The translations under genes and the position numbers were made by a program. DNA of 64,000 nt, from positions 62,504,501-62,568,500 of the forward strand of contig NC_091124.1 of NCBI RefSeq assembly GCF_040183065.1. The letters are read 5' to 3'. The DNA comes from Periplaneta americana. Its lineage: Eukaryota; Arthropoda; Insecta; Blattodea; Blattidae. The notes below the pieces were generated by a model. It saw only the letters and a program-made list of their open reading frames with translations. It did not search any database and was not told where the DNA came from. Shown one piece after another: positions 52,801 through 63,269 of this stretch (positions within the stretch are counted from its first letter, which is position 1; every line of letters starts with the position of its first letter).

Positions 52801-55800
52801 CTGCAATCTAAAAACGAAATTGAGCTCACTGAAGATGATCTGAACTTTGACATTTTTACGAAAAATTTAAGATAGGTTAGAGTATAGGAAAATTTTTGTT
52901 TGCAAATGATCTTCAATAGATACAGCTGTTCATAGCAATTAATACAGAGTCCTCTGTTTATATGTCATCTGATATCTCTTCTGTCTGCTGTTTTTTTCTG
53001 TTGGCGGGAGACAAATATTGTTTGCCGATTTATGGGTGTAGTTAGTGGGGTTTAAAAAGGGCGCATCAGCTACTCTGGCTAGTTGCGCCCTTTATAGGTT
53101 TATGACATCATGAACTTGACTCAAATGAGATGTGTTGGAAATCGTCAGTCTCTGTAGTTATACAATATTATGCATTATAGCATGACTCACTGCAATTTAG
53201 AACAGCTCCCATTTATTTACAATTGCTATGTAAGGTGTAAAAGCTATAAAAAAAGTAAAAGATGTTGTTGTTTTCTAATGCCAGGCATTTGACAATGAAG
53301 TCATTTGACCTCTTGTACTCCAATATTTTTCAAAGATATTATCATGAGCAGCCACTGAAGCACAGATTTTGAGTGGCAAGTTAGACGATTTAAGTGAACA
53401 CCATATTTTAACGTTTTGGTGTCTACTTCATTCACACACAACCCCCAGAATGTCTGGAGGACCATACCTGCTGTTGGTCGACGGGTCCATTGGACCTAGC
53501 TGGGAGATCTTGTTGATCACCAGCTTTCCCTCCTTAAGCCACTGGAGGACGATTTTAGTGCCATACCAGGTCAGCACTAGGAACAGAAAAGTAGAAAGAG
53601 GAGGAAGGAAAGGGAAATGAACCCCTAGGCCTCGAATGCTCTAATGCCGTTGGGGTCGAAGAAAGTAAGAGTTCAGTCAGAGGACTGGATAGGAAAGGGT
53701 AAAGAGGGAATTTGGTATTGGATAGAGGAAAATTATACCAAATTCAGTCATTAACTCATCAAGCTGACCAGTGCTAATTGATGAGTAGCCCCTCCCTTTA
53801 GTTCAGCTTGTAAAATTGTGCTTACTAACAGCTGCACCACGGGAAGATAGGGATGGGACATTGGGTATTTGTCCAGGTTGGTTCCTTAAAGCCTTCAATG
53901 GGAAGGATTAATGGCTCTCCCCCCTGTATCCGACAGATACCCTTTTGCAGCCACAATGTAAAAGTAAAGTTAATTGAATGCAGTAAAATATGTGTTTGGT
54001 GATAAAGCAGAGGATTGTGGCCTGGGAGGTCACCTGATTTAAATCCCTGCGATATTTATCTGTGTGGAACACTGAAAGAGAAAGTGTATGGAAATAATCC
54101 ACGTACAATAGAAAGTTAAAAGGCAATTTTCAGGCTACGATACCTAGGATTGTACTGGCTGTCCCAGAACTTATTCAAGAGGTGTCCTGTGTATCTAGAT
54201 TATCATGTAAAGTTAGGAATCAAATTATTGAATGAATTTTCTGTTGTTCATACACCATCATCGAATGGTTGCCACTTGAGAACCTGCTTGCTTCCATAGG
54301 CATATAACTAGGTATGGGCAATTTATAAATAGGGGGCCCTGTATTTAACACTTTCAGTTCAGAATCTCTGTCACTGTGTGCTGAAGAGTTTCTAATGGAT
54401 TAGAAAGGAATGCAGCTGTATCAATTGTGAAGCTATAAATAATGTCTGACTCTTGTAAATACAAGCAGAAAGTATGTTTGTTCTTGCTTTTAATTGAGTA
54501 GAAGGAAAGTTGTAGATTTTGACGCATTATTCTCAGTTTTCACTTTCACACACTGAACATGAGATATTCACAGCAATGCGAGTTTTCTTTGCTTTGTTTA
54601 AGATTTAGGGCTTTAATTAGAGTAGCTCGATTTGTTTTAATGTAGTATTGTTCCATTTCCTATGTCCTGCTCATTGCATTGGGCACCTGTTGTCTCATTT
54701 ATACAGTCCAGTGTTTTTTCTAAATGTCATACACGTCTTTTACCAGTTGATCTATAACTGCAGAGCTATTATTATCATGTGTCCCAGAAAAGAGCTGTCG
54801 GCATGCCAGCCACGTTCTGCATAGTTTGTGCCAAGCACATAACCATTTCTCTGGCCTTCTCCAATATATAACAGTACTAACAATAAATATTGACCATGCT
54901 CGCAGTTGTTGTTGAAAATGGCCCCCTTTTGCCACCACACACAACTGACATCTTCTGATAAATGAATGAACAACACTGAAGTTCCACGTCATTGATAGCT
55001 TGGATTTCTTCTCGTATATAGTCTTTTAGTTCATCTATAGAATAAGGATTTTTCCTATAAACCCTACCTTTTAGTGTTCCCCATAACTAAAAGTCACAGG
55101 TGTTATATCTGGGCTTCGTGGAGGCCACAAATTATTACTGATTAGTCTTGTACCGAGAATACGCCTCAATGTATGAGCAGTGGCGGTATCTTGTTGGAAA
55201 TAAACTGAAAATCGTTCTGCGTGAGAACACTACGTTTTCTGCTTGATTTTTTATTCTTCACTAAGCCTGTTTCTTTAAATCTTTTAGCGAGTCATCTAAT
55301 TGTTTTGGCAGAAGGCACAGTCTGTTTGGAAACTTTATTCGAAATTTTCGCACACGACCTTCTGCCTTTTATGTACGTATTATACATATACACACGTTCA
55401 CACAGTGAGAATTTGTTGCTGAGCATTACCTAAATACACAGTAATCACTAAACTTTATAACTAACGTTGTACACTTGAAGAATCGAGAGTTTCATTACAC
55501 GACTTCTAAGCACACTGAATGCCATATGGCTACTGGCACGGTTAGCGCGCGGCAGAAACCACGCAGGGCTTGGCCGGCCACTCTTTTCTGGGACATATGA
55601 TAATAACAGCTCTGTATAAGTAAGTTTTAAATTTTTATGGTTCCCTAAAACTTTTCATTCATTGTACACCATCGACTGTAGTTATCTTAGCACAATTTGA
55701 TTTTATAATTTTAATTAAATATTTTAGCTCTGCAAATATATTGTATGTTCCTTTTTAATCTTTTTTTCTATATTGTGCCAAACTTCTTAGAAACTTTGTT

Positions 55801-58800
55801 TAATGTGCATGTATTGTAGGTCTTGTGTCTTGTCATTGATGCTCTATTCACTTCAGTATAATAGTTATGACCCAGACATTAGAATTTTAAAATAGTATAC
55901 TTTGTAGTTTCATTTAGTAAAAACTGTCATACAATACCATTTACATAATTAAATATTTTCCATTTTCTCAATTGTATTTACTTCAGCATAAAATATCTAA
56001 GTTACATTAATATTCTACAATTAGAATTTTTGTTAGAGGTATAGAATAAAAAAAAATTCAAAAATCTTTTTATTTACTTATAAAAGTGATAAAGGTTGTA
56101 TATATCTTCTCTTCAGAAATATCATGATACATAAGTATCCGTTTCTGTCATGTTTATGGGAAGATAATTGAAGAACTGTAATGCTGTATGCAGGAGCTGA
56201 AAGATATAGCAGAACATTTGTACTCCAATGTGACTGTGGAAGGAATTCATAAAAAAATCAACCTTGCAGAGGAAGTGTTAGCCTGGGAACATGAACGGTA
56301 CAGCATACGACGTCTTCCTGCCTTCACATTATCTTCATTGAAGGTAAGTTCTTTTATTGGTTGTAAATCATTAAGTGCAATTCGCAGGTGCTCGTGTAAA
56401 GGGGGTTAAGTCAAATTGTAAGGTATGTAAACTTCTCTCCTTTGGTACTGAATAAAGCCCTTTGTCACAAACTATGGAGCACTGTGACTGCATCATAGAT
56501 GGAAGAATAACTTAACCCCTTTAACACAAGAGAAAATTAATTGTGGATAGTTCAAATCTGTACTTATTCCAGTTTAACCAATTCATACTTAACCCCCTTT
56601 ACACAAGCACCCGCGAATTACCGAAATATGATTTAAGGCTTCAATGGTGATCAGTGATTAGCATGGTGTAAGTATTTTTAGCATTTGTACTGAGTATAGA
56701 TGTAGAGATAGCCAACCTTAGAGAGCTACACTTCTGTTGCATTATCAGGGATGGAAGGGAAAGGGAAATGGAAAAACCTATCTGTTGGATGCATTACCAA
56801 GAGCTATGAGTGTATACAAGGTGAGTAAACTTATTTTTAATTTTACGAAGAAACCGGTGTAGGAAAGTTATAAGGGATGAAAAAAATAATATTTTTAACA
56901 TGTTTTCAAAAACTATTTTGATAGGGTCTACCAAGGACACTTTTTTAATGTCACCATATACTAATTTTTTATTTTTTGGTCTCTTCAATTCTCAAAACAT
57001 ACAAATTCATGTTTTTCACCTTTATTAAACCATTATTTTGTAAAAATTATCTCAAATTTATGATCAAAAGTAAGTGTACATAGCAAGGAGAAATGCTTCA
57101 GTATATCAATAATTTATCAGTATGGAGAATAAAGGAGGCCATGATTTAAATGACATAAACAAAACGAATAAAAATAATTAAATAACAATGGTTCTTGAAT
57201 GGTCCCCAAGATGTCATGATCTAAACTCGTTAGATTATTTCTAATTGTGATATTTGAAATGGGAGAGTGCACCAGGACCGACCACGAGACCTGGAAGAGT
57301 AAATATGAAGAACTAGGGATTAGACACAAAAATAAACTGAACAATGTTGCTGAAAACCGTAAACAATTTCCAAGAGAGACTTACATATTGCTTGGCAGTG
57401 AATGGGGTGCCATTTTGAACACCTGTGAACTGATATCAACATGTGACACTATTAGAACATTCTTAAATTCTTTGCCTTGTGTTAATAATTTAATGGTGCT
57501 TATCTATTTCAAAAGCCATCAGTGTGTTTTATTTCCAAATTTGTAAGAAAAAAAATGTTTCTTTTTGTTTTTTGTACGTTTTGAGACCTGAAGAATCAAA
57601 AGTGGAAAAGTACATGGTGCCATTTTTTAAGAACAGCCTCCTTGGTATACCTTTATAAATGAAAACATGTTAAAAATGTTCCTTTTTTTTAACCCCCTAT
57701 AACTTAGAATTTCTTAATAAAATTAAGAATAGGAAAGCTACAAGCAGTGTTCCATGCTTTTTACTCACGTTGTATAATGGTGAGAAAGGGGCAGGCAGGG
57801 CTTTTAGATACCCTGAAAGATCCTTAGAGTGGCGAAATGTGAAGGCTTCCATCTCACGAGATAATCGGCATTGAGTAGCAGTAGTGATGTTAGTCCTACA
57901 TGCTGGCTGCTTTACCCCAAAGAAATACCTCTGATACTTTATTCTACTAGAGGCTGAGTGAACATCAAGATCATAGCATGGTTGGAAGGATTAGATAAAT
58001 AGAAAAAGAAACCCATGACATTCCAGTTTGTGGTGCATTGCCCTAAGTGCAACACTACTATGCGTCCACCAGTGCAAAATAGCTTTGGGCAATTGGTTCT
58101 TTACAGATGTTTACTAGTTTCCTTGTTATGGTAAAATATTGTCATTGTATCATGCACTCGAGACACAGAAACCAACCCTCATAAGTCATTCAATAAACTG
58201 TTCATGGTATAGACTTGTCATTGAAGTGATTCAGATTCTTTGCTTCAGTTGTTATTCTTTATTATACCGTAGGCATGAGAGTACAATTTTTCGTATAAAT
58301 TCAACTAATGTATTTAGAATTGTAGATCTGTTTCAGTTAGTACTTACGTTTTCTTTCTAAAATATCGGAAAAGGTAAAAAACGTGGAAGATCTACTCTCC
58401 ACTCAACAATCTCGCGAACTTGTCTTTAATGTTTGAGCAAACTTACATGACAAAGCTACTTTTCTTAGCATTGCAAAACAACATAATTATTATCCATAAT
58501 GGTAATTTATAATTTAAAAAATAGGAATAATAATAATAGTTTAATTAATTATTCATAACAATATCAGTTGAATAATTGATGGAACACAGAGTAGATTTCA
58601 GAATTAGGCTTTTGAATATTCCACCGTGTCCTGAAACATGACTTACTTACTTACTTACAAATGGCTTTTAAGGAACCCGAAGGTTCATTGCCGCCCTCAC
58701 ATAAGCCCGCCAACGGTCCCTATCCTGTGCAAGATTAATCCAGTCTCTATCATCATACCCCACCTCCCTCAAATCCATTTTAATATTATCCTCCCATCTA

Positions 58801-61800
58801 CGTCTCGGCCTCCCTAAAGGTCTTTTTCCCTCCGGTCTCCCAACTAACACTCTATATGCATTTCTGGATTCGCCCATACGTGCTACATGCCCTGCCCATC
58901 TCAAACGTCTGGATTTAATGTTCCTAATTATGTCAGGTGAAGAATACAATGCGTGCAGTTCTGTGTTGTGTAACTTTCTCCATTCTCCTGTAACTTCATC
59001 CCGCTTAGCCCCAAATGTTTTCCTAAGCACCTTATTCTCAAACACCCTGAACCTATGTTCCTCTCTCAGAGTGAGAGTCCAAGTTTCACAACCATACAGA
59101 ACAACCGGTAATATAACTGTTTTATAAATTCTGACTTTCAGATTTTTGGACAGCAGACTGGATGATAAGAGCTTCTCAACTGAATAATAACACGCATTTC
59201 CCATATTTATTCTGCGTTTAATTTCCTCCCGAGTGTCATTCATATTTGTTACTGTTGCTCCAAGATATTTGAATTTTTCCACCTCTTCGAAGGATAAATC
59301 TCCAATTTTTATATTTTCATTTCGTACAATATTCTGGTCACGAGACATAATCATATACTTTGTCTTTTCGGGATTTACTTCCAAACCGATCGCTCTACTT
59401 GCTTCAAGTAAAATTTCCGCGTTTTCCCTAATCGTTTGTGTATTTTCTCCTAACATATTCACGTCATCCGCATAGACAAGAAGCTGATGTAACCCGTTCA
59501 ATTCCAAATCATGCCTGTTATCCTGAACTTTCCTAATGGCATATTCAAGCGCGAAGTTAAAAAGTAAAGGTGATAGTGCATCTCCCTGCTTTAGCCCGCA
59601 GTGAATTGGAAAAGCATCAGATAGAAACTGACCTATACGGACTCTGCTGTATGTTTCACGGAGACACATTTTAATTAATCGAACTAGTTTCTTGGGAATA
59701 CCAAATTCAATAAGAATATCATATAATACTTCCCTCTTAACCGAGTCATATGCCTTTTTGAAATCTATGAATAACTGATGTACTGTACCCTTATACTCCC
59801 ATTTTTTCTCCATTATCTGTCGAATACAAAAAATCTGATCAATAGTCGATCTATTACGCCGAAAACCGCACTGATGATCCCCAATAATTTCATCTACGTA
59901 CGGAGTTAATCTTCTCAAAAGAATATTGGACAAAATTTTGTACGACGTCAACAAAAGTGATATTCCTCGAAAGTTACCACAGTTGGTTTTGTCCCCCTTT
60001 TTAAAAATAGGTACAATTATGGACTCCTTCCATTGTTCTGGTACAATTTCCTTTTCCCAAATAGCAAGTACAAGTTTATAAATTTCGCTATATAATGCAC
60101 TTCCACCCTCTTGTATTAATTCTGCTGGAATTTGATCGATACCTGGAGACTTGTACTTTTTCAGATTTTCTATCGCAATTTCGACTTCTGAAAGTGTGGG
60201 TTCGGGTATAAATGGCTCAGCAGTTTGTATTTCAATTTCGTCCCGATCATTTCTATTTGGCCTATGTACATTTAGTAGTTGCGCAAAATAGTTTTTCCAT
60301 CTGTTTAGGATTGATGGAGAGTCTGCAAGCAAGTCACCATTCTCATCCTTGATCACGTTTACCCTTGGCTGATATCCGTTCTTAAATTCCTTTATACCCT
60401 TATATAAATCTCGAATGTTTTTATTCTTACTATTTGTTTCTACCTCATTCAGTTTTTCCTTCAAGTAACCTCTCTTTTTATTCCTAAGTGTACGACTTGC
60501 TTCCCGTCTTTCATTGAAATAATTATCTCTCTTCTCCTCAACTGGATCCTGTAAGAATTTCATTTCTAACATTTCAGAACTGCATACAAGTTCTATCATC
60601 AGAGCAGATAGGTAAGACCAGAGGGATCGCCTACTTTGTTGGACTCATTATGCCTGGCTAATCTTGATGACTGAGGCCATTTAGACAGTGAAAGTTGCAC
60701 TGATTTTAATTTTTGCAAAATGATGAGAGTGATAAAAATAGAAAGAACATGGCTCATAGCTGTTACATGATGACTCTATGTCACTAATTGGATTGTAGAA
60801 ATGAATGGAATCTGGGGGGAAAAAATGGCTAAATTATAACGGAATCCTTTCCGAAACATGAAGATATTATGCCATCATGATGTAGTTGAAACATGTGCAA
60901 AGAAATGTCTTGTTCGTCTGTTACTGTGAATCAAAGACGTTGTAGTTATATATCTAGACACACAATTGGCGCTGGTGTCGTGTACAAATTTGAAACCTCT
61001 GGCACAGGTTCGCGCGATGCCATGTTTGGGGAGCACGAATGATTGTTTCTATAAAGTATTCGGAGTTTAGAAAATACCATTGAGTATATAGGCGTTTTCT
61101 TAGTGGATTTCCTCCTTCGCTGTAATATAACTAAATTTATTTACGTATTTTCTAACGTATAATATGCCTATAAAATAACAGAAGTAAATCTAAATATTGT
61201 AACTAAGCATTGTTTTAAATATAAACGCCTTATATTGCTCATAAATGGACTTATTAGTTTATTTCTATTTCCTATGACTGAATACATGGAATATTTTTAC
61301 TTATTTTATATACGTTAGAAAATACGTAAATAATTTATTTAAATTATATTACAAAGAGAGGGATGTCCACTAAAAATGTCTATATACCCAATGGTATTTT
61401 CCAGACATCATTCTCAATGACACAATATTGTCAAAATGTGATTGTATTCATTGCTGGCTTAGTTGTTAAATCGTTAAGAAAAATATGGTGTAATAAATCT
61501 AAAGACTCAATTTATGGTACGTAGCCTACCAGCAGTAAACAAAATCTATTTTATTTTTTTAACGAAATAATTTAATGGGAGTCTTGTCATACCATCATCT
61601 GAGATTATAGAAATATGCCGCTTAAGTGAAACAGCGATTATACAGATGTTGACAGTTCAATGGCATATTACCACCCACTCTTACATCGTGTGAAAACGTG
61701 CTCTAGAAGTAGAACACTTGTACAATCTTTCTGCACTTATAGGAACATATTTTAGAAAATGGATTCCAGATTCCTCACGAGAATCATATTTTAAACTTGT

Positions 61801-62168
61801 TAAACTGACCATAGAAGTACATAAAGATCTACTGACGTAGCTCAGTGGGCTAAGGACTATCGGTCCGGAGTCGCGCTCGGTCGCGGGTTCGATTCCCGCT
61901 GATTTCCTGGTTGGGTTTTTTCTTATATCCCCAACTGTAAGGTGAATGTCAGGTAATCTATGGCGGATCCTTGGCCTCGTCTCGCCAAATATCATCTCGC
62001 TATCATCAATACCATCGATGCTAAATAATCTAGTAGTTGATACAGCGTCATTAAATAACCAAACAAAAGAAAGTACTACATAAAGTGCAGATGTTAGCAC
62101 ACAGCTTGAGGTTACCAGTACAACACGACTTTACATAAAAATGTTGTAAGATAATATTTAACGGAGTC

Positions 62169-62212
<44 letters not shown>

Positions 62213-63210
62213 ATCAGTAGGCAAGATGTTCTGTACACTAGGCCTGAGTTCTATTATATGACTAATTGACTAATTCGTGCATGTGACGTTTATTTCATAC
62301 TACAGCTGTGATAATAAGCTATTGCACTGTAGGCCTACTTATATTTCTAACTAAAACATTAGGTACGTGTTTCTATTTTACAGGTGTAGGCCTATATTAT
62401 GTGATATGGAAGCAAATAAATAATAATTGTTCATTTCTCGTCCATATCAAAGCAAACGTGTTTATAACATAGGCCTAATGTAACGTCTTACACAGGCAGT
62501 GTTTTGTTAATAATAGGCCTAGTTAATACTAATAATTTTCTTTTCATCTGAACTATTACTACAATATGCATTTGTATTTCTGTTCGCTCTATATGTTGTC
62601 AAATAACTATACAACATCTTTAGTTACGGTATCGAATTGTTACAGTTTTTTTTCGTTTCATGTCAAACTAATGGTAACTAAGCTTGATCATTTCTTTAAC
62701 GCGGTCACTTTAAATGTTAATAAGATTTTTTTTCCATTTATCCATTCAGATTGATTTATAAGGGACACCAAACATATATATTAAACATTCAGCATTGTAT
62801 AGTGTAGCCGTCTGCTAGCCGGTGCTTCTCCTAAAGCATGGCGGCGGATGCAAGCTTCAATTTGTCCCTACTCTAAACTTCTGCGCAGCCTCGGCTGTAG
62901 TGGCTCGCTGTGAATTATCACTATTTGAAATGTAGAAGCCTGCATTTCTCTATAACAGCTTGGTCTGACAATAGAATGTTCAGCCAAACTGTTTTGCAAA
63001 ACAAATAACCATAACAATTTCTGGAATTGGTGATGACATTTTAAATGTGGCTTGATAGCAGTAGTGATAGTGACAACCAAGATGATTGTTAGGATTATTA
63101 TTTTCACTACTACCACCACCACCACCACCGCCGCCGCCGCCGCCACCACCACCCCCCCGCCGTCATTACTATCATTATTAATATTATCATTATTATTATT
63201 ATCATTATCA

Positions 63211-63269
<59 letters not shown>

